Shown here piece by piece: positions 12,561 through 25,500 of a stretch of DNA of 64,000 nt. The notes beneath the pieces were generated by a model. That model searched no databases, had not been told where the DNA came from, and saw nothing but the letters and a program-made list of their open reading frames with translations. Source of the stretch: Perkinsus olseni (taxonomy: Eukaryota > Perkinsozoa > Perkinsida > Perkinsidae); the NCBI GenBank assembly GCA_013115135.1, contig JABANP010000115.1, forward strand, positions 62,001-126,000, read 5' to 3'. Numbering within the stretch: position 1 is the stretch's first letter; each line of letters opens with the position of its first letter. Both the position numbers and the translations under genes were made by a program.

Positions 12561-14085
12561 ATGTGCTCACCAGATTTGTCATCATCTAGCTCTTCATCAC
12601 TGGAACTCGTTTTCAGGGCAGCAGGAGCAGCGGACGATGGCCACAACGAGGTTCCATCGGTGGTTCCCGCCTCGCAGCAGCCTACCAGACCAGCGTTAGT
12701 TGCGGTACCTGATCACATCCGGAATGCCGGTAAAAGAATAAGATTTGACGAAGCAGTTATTGCGGAGCATGATCTGGAGAGGTACTATGGACTGCATTTT
12801 ACGAGTCTGCTGGGTATCTTCTGTCGAAAGCGGAGGAAAATATGTTGAATTTATTTGTAGTGATTGCGATCAGCTGCCTTACGAGAATTCGTTCCATTTT
12901 GCTGATATAACCACATCGAGGGATCGATCCGGGGACCTTTCGATTACTTCAGAGGCACTCGTATGACCATCGACGAGCCCGATACGCCCTTCGTTCGCAC
13001 GCCCTTGAGCAGCGGTGAGTCGAGCGAGGATTCTTCCTCCACGCATGGCGGCCGTGGTGCCCATATTCGGATGGGAGAAGTCTCAAGAGAAGCTCGCCTT
13101 CAGAACTTAGCCAACGTAATCACGGGGGGGTATAGAGAAGCGTAATCCCGCAATTTTCGCTCATTTTGTTTATTTTTTGCGTAGCGTGTGGAACGTGATG
13201 TTTCATCTTCCTTGGTTCTTCATTCCGGAGTGTTAAGATTTAGCGCTTAGCTTCATCGGCGTGTTGCGCTCATTTCCGTGACTGGTTTAACGCGCAGGGA
13301 AATCACGTGGCCGATGAAGACGAAGGTGATGCCGACGGGGGGGCTGCCAGTTTGAGGATAGACTTTTCGACGGCTACGGCTGATGAGGCGGAGGAATTGG
13401 AGAAAGCTCGGAAGGCTCGGGAGTTTCATGAGAAACGCAGACGGCATTATAACGAGATGCAGGTCATACGGGGGCCTCGCTTGATGGTGAATGAGCGGAG
13501 TGTCTAGTGATTTCCCATGAGAATTCGCTGAGGACCCCTCGGTGAGGGGGTTCACCATTGGCTCAGTATGGTCGACTGTAGCATCAAGATTCCGGAAAAA
13601 TTTGTCTAGCGGCGTGTGTGTGAACAGCTATTAGCTAGCAAACCAGAGGCATGTCGCGGGCGTTGCGCGGTTTTTATGCTTTTCTCCGAGAATTGTTGGT
13701 CATCGTATCGTCTCCATGGAATTCTGCGAGGAATTGATTCGCTTGACTTGGCGGCAGTAGTGTTAGCCTTTGAAGCTGCATTTTATATCGGTCACGGCCG
13801 TAATAGAGAAGACTACCCGCTTGTGGTGAATGGTTGTGCTGTTTCTGACCTACTTATCATAGCCCAGAACGCATCTTGCGAAAAAAGTATAATAATTTCA
13901 TGAAATTGTGGAGAAATTGTAGGGGCGCATTTTTTTCTTTTCCTGCTCTGCAGATGGTGCGCGCGTTGCGGGAGCAAGGGCGTTTGGAGGCCTCTGAAGA
14001 GGAGGACGATCAGACTGAGCCGTCCAATGGTGCTGGGAGGGATCAGACTATGGAGAACTGTCGGCATCTCGGCAATCCGTGTTGA
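12561..14085 (+). CDS. Protein phosphatase inhibitor-2 (IPP-2 / PPP1R2 family)
   Basis: Inhibitor-2 binds and regulates protein phosphatase 1. Exons: 12561-12781, 12953-13129, 13298-13486 and 13954-14085, giving a protein of about 205 residues, the usual size. Family marks are IRFDEAVIAEHDLERG, then IDEPDTPFVRTP (equivalent of the IDEPsTPy segment with the GSK3-type phosphothreonine), an acidic stretch, and the basic HYNEM segment (RRRHYNEMQVIR) that matches the KLHYNE PP1-docking helix. A poly-Ser start precedes the domain. The exon 2/3 junction is out of phase and sits at a run of seven G (13124-13130), which suggests a homopolymer length error. Intron 1 (12782-12952) carries a reverse-oriented tRNA B-box-like core. 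Regulation by phosphorylation at the conserved threonine is family knowledge. Confidence 0.85.
12782..12952 (-). repeat. Intron with reverse tRNA-like core in inhibitor-2 gene
   Basis: GGGATCGATCC at 12920-12930 reads GGATCGATCCC on the minus strand within GGTCCCCGGATCGATCCC, one base off the B-box consensus. It lies about 20 nt from the acceptor. Confidence 0.5.
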
Positions 14086-14089
14086 TTTG

Positions 14090-17000
14090 CGGTCGTGGTA
14101 TATGTAGTGATAGTTTCACTGTTATGGAACGATATTGTTGTTGCTCAGTAGAATCTGGGGAGAATTTCGTGGCGCGCGGTCGGGTGAAATATGCATGGCT
14201 TGCGAACTGGTTATGATTGGCTCTTTGTAGAGGTTCTCGACTGCTGTCGCATGCGGGGTGACTGGTCTGCGACATCGGGGTGCGACGATATTCTCGCGAG
14301 ATCGCGAATGAACTACGAATTCGTCCGAGGGAAATTCACTCGTAATTGAGATCATTCTGGTGAGCTTCGGAGCTTGTGGTCGCATGCCATGCGACGCATG
14401 GATCGGAGCTCGTCTGAGTTCGAACTGAATCGGTGACGCTGTCGAAGTGGCGTCCGAAGACTCGATTCTGAGCAGGCAAACATCCAAACAGTGTAGAGGG
14501 TTGGGTGCTGGAGGGCAGAGACTAGCTCCGCCTGGCGAGTGTGAATTTCTCGGTGGCCAATGCGTTCCTCATGTAACGGGTGGAACTCCAATTCAGTTGA
14601 GAGAGTGTTTTTCAGGTGTGTAATCCTTGCCATTGTCAGCTTCCTAAGTCTTTGCTATCTTCCCCTCGACATTGGAGTGGTGGCCCACGTCGGGCAGCTC
14701 GGCCGTAGGTGAGATGTCACCCTCGAAAATTCCTTCGTATGGATTTTCGTTGAATGGAGCATCTCAGAGCTCCTCAGTTGGTTATAGTAGCCTAGCAGTC
14801 ACTGGCAGCTGTTACCAAGGGGATTGCAGCGAGACACTTGATTCATGTATGAAAACCTCACCTTTCTGCCAGGTGAAGCGATCCGGTGGTGAGACCGGAG
14901 GTAGGGACTCCTCCCTACTAGGGAGATTTAAGAGGTCGCAGCAGTTTACTAACCATCATTCCCGTACCAGTGAGGAATTTCAGACGGTGCTCGTGGAAAT
15001 ACTAACAAAAACCATTTTCCACGCCTTGCAGTTGATAGGGCTGATCATGGGGATGCGCGTTCATCGAAGAAATTTCCCGACTCTTGTACTGCATCCGAGG
15101 GAGACAGAGTCATAGTGCCTTAGGCACGATCTTTACCAGTAGTAAATTACCACCAAAGGTCCGCGGAGGAGCTGGAGGCTCATGGCTGATACCTCTTAAG
15201 CGGCCCGACCGACCCACTGCATGGGTACCCCGGTCGGGCCCTATCTCGGAGTCTGGTGTTGAGACTGCTTAGCAGCGACCTCCGAGGTCTACTGACTTAG
15301 TAACTCACGCCCTGACGGGTCTTCAGCAATGCGCACAGGAGAAAGTCGAAGCCACATGGCTAGGTCAGGATATGTGATTGAGATCGGTACCGCTTCTTCG
15401 CGGAACATGCGAGAAGAGCAGGGTGGCTGAAAATTTGAAAATTTTCTTCTTTTTTTCCGAAATTTTCCGAAAATTTCGAAGTTTTTGCGGCTCCATTATT
15501 TCTTTCCAAATGTAAATCTCGCTCGCCCAATAATATGCGCCCCGTAACATTGGTGAGTAATTGCGATCTGCAGACAGGTTCAGCGATAGTAAGTGGTTCA
15601 TCCGGATAGCGCTGAACATATGCCGTATGTTCAGCATACCATGTCGAGCTTTCGGATGAGTGCCCAGTGGTAGGAACGCTGCCTTAGACCACTGTATGAT
15701 CGCGATCAATGTTACGTGAGAAACGGTGTCAGAGGTTGCCATGCCCAGCTTGCAGCTTCGTGCGAGGAACACCTAGCCGTTGTAACAACGGCGTTGTTGC
15801 TGCTACTCCTGCTGCGGGCAAGAGCTCCCCAACGCAAATCAATGGGAAGCTCATACCCGTCACGCGAGCGAGGCGCATTAGCTTTGCGGCGAAGCAATCT
15901 GAGGACTGGAATCAGGGATGGCCACCCAAGAGGAGAAAATGATCATCGACTCCCTGCTGTCCATGCTGAGAAGCTCTGTGCAGAGACGGTAGGGTTGGAC
16001 GATGAAATTTAATCTCTCCCTGCGCCTCCTATGGCACAGTACAGAGTCCGTACCGCTCCAGAGTATAATATACTCTATATAATATAGTCAGTATATACGG
16101 AATGTCAGATACGTCGTAGAATCGGGGGCCCTCGAAATTCAGTGACCGGATCTGGGTCCCTGACCCGGTCACCGAATTCCGATGGATGCACTTTGACACG
16201 GTATTACGGTTCTGAATGAAGCTGCTACGTTACTGTGTTGTTGTGAAGATGCTGCCGTGAAGGTCTTACCGAGCTATAGGTTATAACATTTAGCGCGCTG
16301 CGCTGGTAGTCCCGCGCCTTGCCCTGTGAACTTCACAGTGTGAAGTGCACAGAGTGCAGTCGAGTGACACTTTAGCTCAATTGCTCACATTATACTAATA
16401 TGAATAACCCGAATATGTTCAGTGAGCGCCCAACGCAACGCTGACGACGGAGTCTGGCGCGCAATAAAATTCTTGACCACCCTCAGTCAGCCTGGCGGTC
16501 CGCCGGAGGCGGACCTTGCGCAAAATTTTATTCTTTTCATTATTTTCCCATTTTTTCCTATTTTTTTCCTAATTTTCCACTATTTTTCTTTTACTCCTTC
16601 CGGAAATTTCTCGAAGGAAAGAGTCGATTTTCTATCTTTCCGTCAGCCACCCTGGAGAAGAGAGCTATGCTAATCCTCTTAGAGACGAGACTACGCACGG
16701 TGAGGCATTTCCTACTGCCTCCAGTACGACTCTTGACTCGAGATATAGAAACCGCCCGGACTGCCATATAGCGGGAATCGCAGAGCAACCAGTGTAATCC
16801 TCACCCAATACGAACAGTTCGGACTCCCTTTGAGTAACACTCCTCGGAACTTGTTGCCACCTCTCGAGGCGTGGTTCTGTGAGCTGTGGGTGATGGCTCC
16901 TCTCCCGGCCCCTTGTTTGCATGTACCACGTACACTGTATGAAATGTTCCACGAATGATGAAGATCGTTGAAGATCGATCCACGATGTTAACTATAGGGG

Positions 17001-17600
17001 AAGGTAGCAAGCCATATAATCGTAACCCGATCACGTTGGAGCCAACTAATCTCCACGGGAATAACCGTTTGTCACTATCATCTCACCTTTCAACTTTTGT
17101 GATCCATCCACTGTCGATGATCCCCACATCGATTTTGAACGACTCTTGTACTGCTGGGAGCGTTTAGGCACTTGGTCTGCGGCCGAGAGGACCGGAGATC
17201 AGCTTCGGTAACTCGCATGGGCCTTTTTGACAAGTTTCCTGTCTGTGATGCGGAGCGGTTGCACGCATGTCCCGACTCGGGGCCCCCGAGTGGTTGCACG
17301 CGTGGCCTGAGTGAGCCCATGACCATCCAACGCAATAGGTTCTCACGGAATGAGGTAGCTAGCACAACTCCCATGACACAGCCTCACGACCTGCAGTGCC
17401 TTGTGCCATGGACTGCGTCGGGACTTCATGATATGCCAGTGCGTTTTGGAACCTAAACACCTAGCCTATGGTCGTTACTGTGTTTTCGGTACAGTGCATG
17501 AGGTCCTGAGTCAGGACTCCTGACAGGACCGTCCTGTAGTGGCTGAGGATCGTTCGCAGGTAGACAATGAGTTGTCAGGACCCTTCTCCTCAGCTCTGGT
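14090..17600. other. Long stretch without a confirmed gene
   Basis: A 147-codon ORF at 14672-15115 has no recognisable domain and runs through hairpin-rich sequence, so I do not call it. The region includes a palindrome around 16135-16180 (two GGTCACcGAATT-type arms), AT-rich sequence at 16060-16100, and T/C-rich tracts at 15430-15490 and 16520-16600. Confidence 0.35.
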
Positions 17601-17630
17601 TAATCCCTAAGCACGGTTTCCTCACAATCC

Positions 17631-18089
17631 ATGATTTCCGTGATCCTCGTCATCGGAGTCCTCATCAGCGTCAATGATGCGTATTTGCCGGACGGCAACT
17701 TTGCGGGGAGGGTTAAGTCTCCCTACCTCTCCGTCGATTGTACCTTCGTCCCTCGTTCTGGCGTCTCCTCCGTGCACATGGTGGTCGGATGTGATGAGGA
17801 AAAACCCGCAGCTGTAGGACGTTTCGAGATCAAGCCGGCGACCTATCAGCCCAACCAATACGTGATCACGAGTGTCAAGAACCCGAGTTACATGAGTATG
17901 ATTGCTGAACTGCAAAGCTTATGTCCGCGGCGTGGATTCCTGAGGGACGATTTCGCGAGGTTCGAGAGGATCAAGGGAAAGACTGTCCAAGCAGATGATT
18001 ATCGTGTATATTATGCCAGGGACACAAAGTCGGTTCTCCTAACGAGACTTACTAATACCTCTGATCCGGGTCAGCGGGGTCGTGAATGA
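17631..18089 (+). CDS. Small secreted protein, unknown
   Basis: A single-exon ORF of 152 residues starts with a hydrophobic leader ending near residue 17 (MISVILVIGVLISVNDAYL). After the leader it is soluble, with several Cys (VDCTF, VVGCD, SLCPRR) that could form disulfides. It has no transmembrane segment or domain I recognise. The good leader and length support a real small secreted protein, as is common in alveolate parasites. No neighbour gives functional context. Confidence 0.5.
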   Translation: MISVILVIGVLISVNDAYLPDGNFAGRVKSPYLSVDCTFVPRSGVSSVHMVVGCDEEKPAAVGRFEIKPATYQPNQYVITSVKNPSYMSMIAELQSLCPRRGFLRDDFARFERIKGKTVQADDYRVYYARDTKSVLLTRLTNTSDPGQRGRE

Positions 18090-18801
18090 ACCGTCATGAG
18101 GTAGAGCGGAGAGGTTGAAGGTCGTCCCAGTGCTGTAATGATTTCGATTATTCTGATCTCAGATCAGTGATCTGGCGATTGTCACGTATTCCAGGAAGTC
18201 GATCTTATTAGGATACGCTCGAATGATATCTCGTGATTGAGGCAGTCACTGCCTGGCAGTACATCCCTTCTTTGTTCGCATACTTATTAATAATAGGTAT
18301 TTATTAGTATTAAAAATGATAGTAATAATAATAAGTTATTATTAGACTCATTGAGGAGTGGAGGATCGAGGACTCGTCTGTGACGCGATCATACCTGAAT
18401 CGTGATGTTTGCTCTGAAGCCCGTGTTGTGCGGCACAACTTGTGCCGCACTGCTTCGTCAGTCCTACGCTGTGATACTCACGTATTTCATGGTCTCTTAT
18501 TTTTTCTATTTCGTCAATATCTCTCCGACAGGGAGGATATTCTTATCGCAGATGAAACTGTCGAATTGCACGAAGGTCAGTCATCGATAGCGATTCCCGG
18601 AGACTCTTGCGGGCAGAGAGCCCTGTCGCAACGATTCTTACTATTGTTCAGTGTCACTGACACTGAATCAGTGTCCCCGGTGTAACTTTTGTTGGTTAGT
18701 ATCGGCAACGCATGAACGGGAACTACGGGCGACGGCATCGCCATCGATACTACTCATGTTGCTGTCATTTCTACCGCTGTTTCCGCCCCATCTGCTGCTG
18801 A

Positions 18802-21800
18802 ATGGATGAACTTCAGTCGAGTAGTTCTGTTTCACTGATGTCTGTGCCCAGTCATTTATATGCAGCCAGCAGTACTCCCGTGACGATGCCAAGCCGGCCG
18901 GCGCAGACCTCCTCGGGGACACCGACGCCTATGGATGTTAAAAGGATGGCGGAAGAGGTAAAAACTGGACGGAGGAGTTGTTCTTAACATATATAAATTG
19001 TGCTCAGAAAAGTCTGTAGGATTAGAGTTCTTGGGGCACGTGTAACATGAGGAGTGTCTAGTTTGACGAACTTGTCGAAGGAGGGCCCGAAGATTCATGC
19101 GCAGCTCCGAGCGACCACGAGAAAATTCACGAGAATTGAATTTATTCGCGATGCGGTAAGACTCGCAATGAAGAGTTTTGATGCCGAGTCTTTCCGCAGT
19201 CTCGATTCCAGAGCCGCTCGAGAATAGGGAGGGCGGTTGGTGACCAACCGTTGGTCAAAAATGCGACCAAAATGTGCCTAAAAATTTTATATTGTAATTA
19301 GAGCGGTAGATACCGTTTTATTTTACTGATCATCGGAGATCCATCGTGTTCAGAAACCTTCGAGGGACACTTTCATCACTGTTGGTCGCACTTTCTGACA
19401 CCTCTAGCTTCCTCAGGCGATGCTATCTTCCACCTCTCCTGAGCTGCGTCCTTCTAGAGATCCCTCCCTTGGTGAAGCGACAGACGGGAAACAAACATCC
19501 CTCGGTTTGTCGCTGTTCCGGAAGCAAGGGTAGGTTGGTACCATTCAATCTTAGGATTGCGTCGGTCTCATTGGCTTGTTTTCGCTGAATGCGTACATTA
19601 AGGGTGATGCTGGCGAGACCGCTTTCGGATAGCTAGTGGACCGTTGAATCTTGGATGGTTCTGAAATTATTGGTTGAGTTGTTAGATCGAACCGAAATGT
19701 CGGCTCTCGGGTTTGAACCGAAGCCGATTCAAGCGGTTCTGAGGTTCTCGGCGACGAGTCATGGTGCGTTAGGTATCTGCTGAAGCAAAGTAGTGCTTAC
19801 TTCACTCAGTGGTTGGAGAGGTAAGACTTCGCACCCGAGGAACGGTTTAACGCGCAGGGCTCCCAATAATGTAGGAAATTTTACGTGGAATAATTCTGAG
19901 TGTTGTGCGAAGTTGTGTGCGCTCGGTACATCTCGTGAGAACATTGGTCATGAGAGAGCGACAGTGATATTACTCATGCGGTATGCTGTCATACCTCATC
20001 ACCGTGGTACAAAAAATGAACAGAGCTGTGCTGAGACCGGCAATGAGGGGCATCTATGGGGCCCATAGTATGGGCCACAGACTGTGGCCATTGAGCTGTT
20101 AGTACCGACGTCTTACATATACTGTTCTACATATACTCATATACATGAACGTCGCACGGACGGATGCACTTCATAGTCGCCAGATAGTTGCTGCATCTAA
20201 GGTGCAGCTAAGGTGAAGAATGGATCATTCTTCCCATTCCCGATGCATTCTTCCCCATTGAAACAAGCCCCCCAAATTTTTTTTCGCGCGCATATCCACC
20301 CGTATTCCATGCTCCCTCAAGTCAAACCATTGGAATGAAGCACCCGAATACCCGGGAAGAATCTCAACCATTCTTCCAGGGAATATTGAGCATTCTTTCT
20401 TCCCGGGAATTTCCGGAATTCCCGGTAAGAAAGAATAGCATTCTTCCCCTCTGGGCCACCCTGAGCGCCAGCAAACGTTGGGTCGAGTTTCAACTGAGAG
20501 ATGGAAAGCAAATTCTCAGCATCAAGAGTCTCAAGTATTCAGGGAAGAAGTTGGTGATGGGGAAAGCGCGAGTAGAGAGCCAAGATGGGGTATGGCCTAT
20601 GTTGTTCAGTGTCTCGTATGCGCAGGCACAAGTTTAACTCAAGAAGCCGATACAGCTTATGGAAAAACCGCCCGAACTCGGTCTCATCGATGAGAGCTGC
20701 CAGGCTCGAGAGAGAGAAGTTGAAGCTGTACCTTGCTCAACCTCGACGTTCCACTAGTAAAAAGCAGTCATATCGAAGGGAGTCGTGGATCGGGGACCTC
20801 AGCCAGTTCATGCATAGTGCATCATGCACTCCAGTGGTCATTGGAGCGATCGCAGAGTTCTGCCTGCGCGAATGCTCCCTCTCAGTCTAGTCGAATTGCG
20901 AATCTGTCCTTATTGCGGAAAGCCGGAAACTCGTGGGAAGAACGACCATGTCTACACCACCCGAGCTTGGAAACATGGGGAGTTTCCGGAGGCGCCGAAG
21001 GATCGGAGCAACAGCGCTAGATCGGGAGCAGTGGCTGCAAAGCCTGGCACGAAAGACCGGAGAGAGCACGCGGCCGAGCGGCTCTGTTCTCTAGGCGACA
21101 CTACTGAAGGTGGTCACTTCGGAAGCAAATAGAGGTGCAGGGTATGTGGAATGGCGTAAAGTACTACTTTACTAGTACCTACTTTTAAAGTAGGAAAGAC
21201 GGAAACATTGGTCATAGCTTCACTGGGCGAGGCCAGACTTTCTGCCCTTTCGGAGATCCCGTCGAGGTTCTGTGTGGAGAATTTCGGTCGTCATCAGAAA
21301 AGTTGTGATGTCTGCCGTGTGCCAAGGGGCTGTCGCACCTCGAGCTGTCGAGCGGAGAGGTCTTTACCGAGGATTGAACGAGAATGGGCGGTCCTTGCTG
21401 CGGAAGTCGCATAATTTCTTCCTGAAAGTTGTATCAGCTGAGATATTGTCGACTCTCACAGGCCTCTCGGAGGCGCTTTCGTGGCTATGGAAGTGGGGAA
21501 GTGAAATTGACTGCTCAATATGCTGAACGGCCCTCTGAACTCTGAGAAGTCCCAAGTGATGCTGTTACAGCATTGCTGTATACACCCCTCTGGAAGAGGG
21601 GTCGTCTTCCAGCAAGATAACAGGGATCGAGAAGCGCGCGGAGTGGACAGCCATGTTCGTTCTGAACGATTTGAACGAATCGTCCAACAGTCCAGGGTAG
21701 AGCTTCAATACCAATTCATACTGTCGACATCATTATTGATAGCAAGCATTCGCTTTGGCAATGTCTGCTCAACGGGCGTCCACAGTTTCTCGCGTAGTTT

Positions 21801-22376
21801 GAAAAGTGTGGTATTGGTATCGCGGGGGAGGTTCACTTATGCCGATCATTCCCGTCAGCGAATCTGATGCCTCATTGTTGTTTGACTTGTTTGGATTCTT
21901 TTAATTGAAAAAACGATGAATTTTTTCGTCTGAGGCTCAGACTCTGAGCCTGGTGCATGTGCTCCTCTCAGGTATGTCACTCTAGAAGGGCCGATGCTGA
22001 AGATATTCACAACAGCGGCGCATCACCAACCTCGTCAGAGCGTCTTTCTGGGAAGAGTTGCAGTGGAAGGGATGTGGACGGCGAAAGAAAATGAAGAAGT
22101 GAAGTTCATCCGCTGGGCTGTCGTCGAGGTTTGGGAAATAAACCATTTGCGGTGGATGTTTGTAATGGCTTTTCTCCGAAGTCTGACGAATCGATGGAAA
22201 TAACGAATCCTTTACCAGTTCATTATGCCCCTTTGACGCTGCTGCTTGGCGCGCCCCTGGTCAGTTTTCTCTGCTTCATGCGACAACGTTCGGCTCGACG
22301 CAGAAATCGTGTTAATCTCACTAGCACATTGAGGGCAGAAATGCATCAATGGAACTCTCGACGACGGCTTTGAACT
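18802..22376 (+). CDS. Unresolved multi-exon gene(s)
   Basis: Likely exons are 18802-18957 (MDELQSSSSVSLMS..., Ser/Pro-rich), 19417-19528 (Ser-rich), one near 20895-21130 containing LRICPYCGKPETRGK (a CxxC pair typical of zinc binding), and 22131-22373, which ends in a hydrophobic segment (APLTLLLGAPLVSFLCFM) and a basic tail, suggesting a tail-anchored membrane protein. I cannot join these in one frame and they may belong to two genes. The 37-nt intron at 19821-19857 ends with the same GGTTTAACGCGCAG as intron 2 of the inhibitor-2 gene. Confidence 0.3.
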
Positions 22377-22512
22377 GTGAACTCGCAGTGTGTATCTCGC
22401 ACACAGTTGCTTCATCTCTTCTCATCGTTTCTCTGCGTAATCCACCACCATGAACTCGACATGAAGAGAAGTGAGTTGTCCCTCCAGCGTGTAACTTCCG
22501 TACTCTTTCCAG

Positions 22513-25500
22513 GACGGCTATGGCGAAGTGTGGTCCTTCGTCATCCGATGGCCGCCACCAGTCCGAGGGCACTCTGATGATGGTGAGAGGGGTGGGGATC
22601 ATGGCAGCTCATTGGACTCGGTCCATTTCCCTTTTGTTTGGATTTTGGAAATATTGAGTTGATATTTCTCAAATAATTTGAGAAATATTAATTACTACTG
22701 TTGAGTCGAATCTATACTGAACTTTCGCCCGCGATATTGAAAACACAGGTGAAATCCGCATTTCAGATTTCAACATCGCGATTCTCGCGATTTTCACTTT
22801 TCTCAGTTTTCGTGAAACTCCATCGAATCAATAGTTTTGTAACTCTTTGATTAATTCGATTTTGAGTTTTCGATTTCCACTTCTTCTGCTCAGGCTTAGC
22901 ATCATCGGAGCCCATCTCGTGGCCAGCTCCGTCAGAGTAGGAGTTCCTGCACATTGGCAGCTATGATGAGCAGGAGTGCGAGGAGTGGTTCCGGGCAGTC
23001 AAGCAGGCGATCATTTCTGTAGACAGAACGTAGGCCCCTTCAACCATCACCGTCTTTGCGTATGTGGGTTAAACTAACGGTTAATTTTCCGAAACGTTAA
23101 CCGGGTTAATGGTACTACGCCGGTATTGGCTCTCACCGATGTGCGCAGTTTTTGTGAGGCTTTTTGAAGATATCGGTGGAGGGAAATTATTGGATGGTTT
23201 TATCAGGAGGCTTTCTTCGGAGTATTTGCTATTCATCTTACATTCTTAATTAGTAATAACTTTTTTTACATTTCTGCGAAAATGGGATACTTCAATATTG
23301 AAATGGTTTTTGAATGAGTTATACATTTTTACTTGTCGATCCTTGTTGACCCTTGTCTTTGTCAGATACCGTATTCAGTATCAGTACAGACAGCGGCGTC
23401 TGTCGTCGAGCGATGGACAGAGTTATGAGGCAACAGCGAACAGCGAGAGTCAGCTCGAAAAGGTATCTTTTTCGCATCCTGGGAGAATACGAAATAACTT
23501 GATATCCAGATTCGTAGCGTTTTTACCAGATCGACTGAAGAGCAAATATCCCGCTGCCCTGAAAGACGTTGAAAGGCTGGATGCGTCGGGAGCCAGTGTT
23601 TGCTGGTCACGGATGTCAGATCGCTGTAAGCTCTGTCGTCTTAAGGAGACTGTACCACACTTTCGTTTATTCACATAAAGTGATAGACGGACGCACAGAG
23701 TCTATCAATACGAGTTGCAATAGCATCAAGGAAATGTGAAAAAAATGTGGTAAATTTCGGGATTATTTTTATGTGAACTTTTTTCTTGGCCTGCGCTTTT
23801 TACTGCTCGGCGTTGGAAGCGTGTGCGGCATGTCTACTGTAGTTGTGTTATTGTCTACTTTGCCGTCAGGTGAATAAATCGTCACGCGCCACGAAATTCC
23901 GTCTGGTTCAACTGTTCGACGGTTTTGACAGCGATAGTGTTTGGCGAGAGATGAAGGAGGGTTCCTTCGGCAGTTGGCTGTCGAGGGTTGACGGATGCTG
24001 CTTTCAGCCCATCACGACGATTGCGACTGATGAAGGTGAGTTGGACGCCCGGTGTTGCTATTGAGCGATTTTACCTTTTTTCTATCAGAATTAGATTTGA
24101 TAGCGTACTTGAGCGTCTGTGGGAAATATCAATCACACTCGTAGTATATCCATACTATAAAAATACGTATCTAGGATCATCACGCCTTATTAATTTTGGG
24201 AGATTATGACAAACGAAAATGATAGCAAGAAATTTAGTATCAATAAAAATTTTTTTTTGGATTATCGTGGCAGTTGAAATAGTCATCGAGAATTGAGAAA
24301 ATTATGGTAAGACTGAATCGTTACCGACTTTTATCATCTGGCGCTGATAGATTGTTGGAAAAACGGTGTGAAAAGTTGTTTTTGAATTTTTATTTACTTC
24401 TTCTCCACAGGAAATTCTTCATCAGGATTTCATCCGCTGGTCGCTGTGTAAATTGTTGTCGGTTGAACCGACTTGGTCCTGGGAATCGAACCAGGGATCT
24501 CCGGGAGTAGATATTTCTGCAGATACGACAGTCACGACAGACTATGCTTGCTTGTTCGTCGAGGAGGAGCGCCTCTCTCGATTGAGAGTCCGTGCTGATC
24601 TGATTCGAGCGCTGATCGACAGTAAAAAGCAGATGGTGGCGACGACCTCAGGAGAATCTTTCGAGGGTTTGGGCAGACGAGTGAGTAGAGAAGGGAGGGA
24701 GAAAAATATCGCTAGGAAAAAGGAGGGAAAATTTTCCGTCAAATTTAAGTTTTTTTTGTTTCCTTCGAGACTGAGTGCAATCGCTTTGGCTTGCCGATTG
24801 AACCGACTCTTGATCTGCTTCGTCTGCATATATATACTGATGGTTTTAACGAAATATTTTCTGCGTCTTTTGAGAAAATTTTCCCGAAAACTCGGAAAAG
24901 TGTAGTCTGTGTGATGCGCGTAAAATTTGGACGAAAATTAGAACTTTCGTGCTGACTCTGTGTTAAGCTGTGTTAACTGTGAGGATTTTTTTCCGATATT
25001 TTTTCTTTTTTTGTGATCAGGTTGAAATGGATTATATCTTCTGGTCGGTCGAACCTCTGCCGAATGGACGCGGCAGCTCGGTGACTTGTGTCGTGAGCAT
25101 CGCTCCGCCTGAAAAACAGAAAGATATTTTGGTCCAGCGATTCATGAAATATCTTTCGCCGAATCTTCGCTATGCGCAGGGAGTCGTATCTAAGATATTT
25201 GGCGGTAAGAAGAGGTGCGGCAAATCGATCACGTGATCGATTTTGTCAGGGCGATATAATCGTTCGGGGAATCCTGTTCACGATCTGTGGTTTCGTCATA
25301 TTTGGAAACTCGAAGATTTCCTCAACAGCACCGTGAAGAAAGGCGATTTTGAGTCTGGCAGAAACGGTGAGCGAAAGTGTAAAATTTCCGGAAAAATTGG
25401 CATTTTTTTATCTTCTTGGGGAAATTTTATGGCGCAGCGAATGTTTTTTTGAGGGCGTGATGATTTTTAAGAGCACTTCAAGGATCGTCTCCTATGCGTT

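Noticed and set aside
14672..15115. 147-codon ORF as a gene
   Set aside because: No leader, domain or exon partner, and it crosses hairpin-rich sequence.
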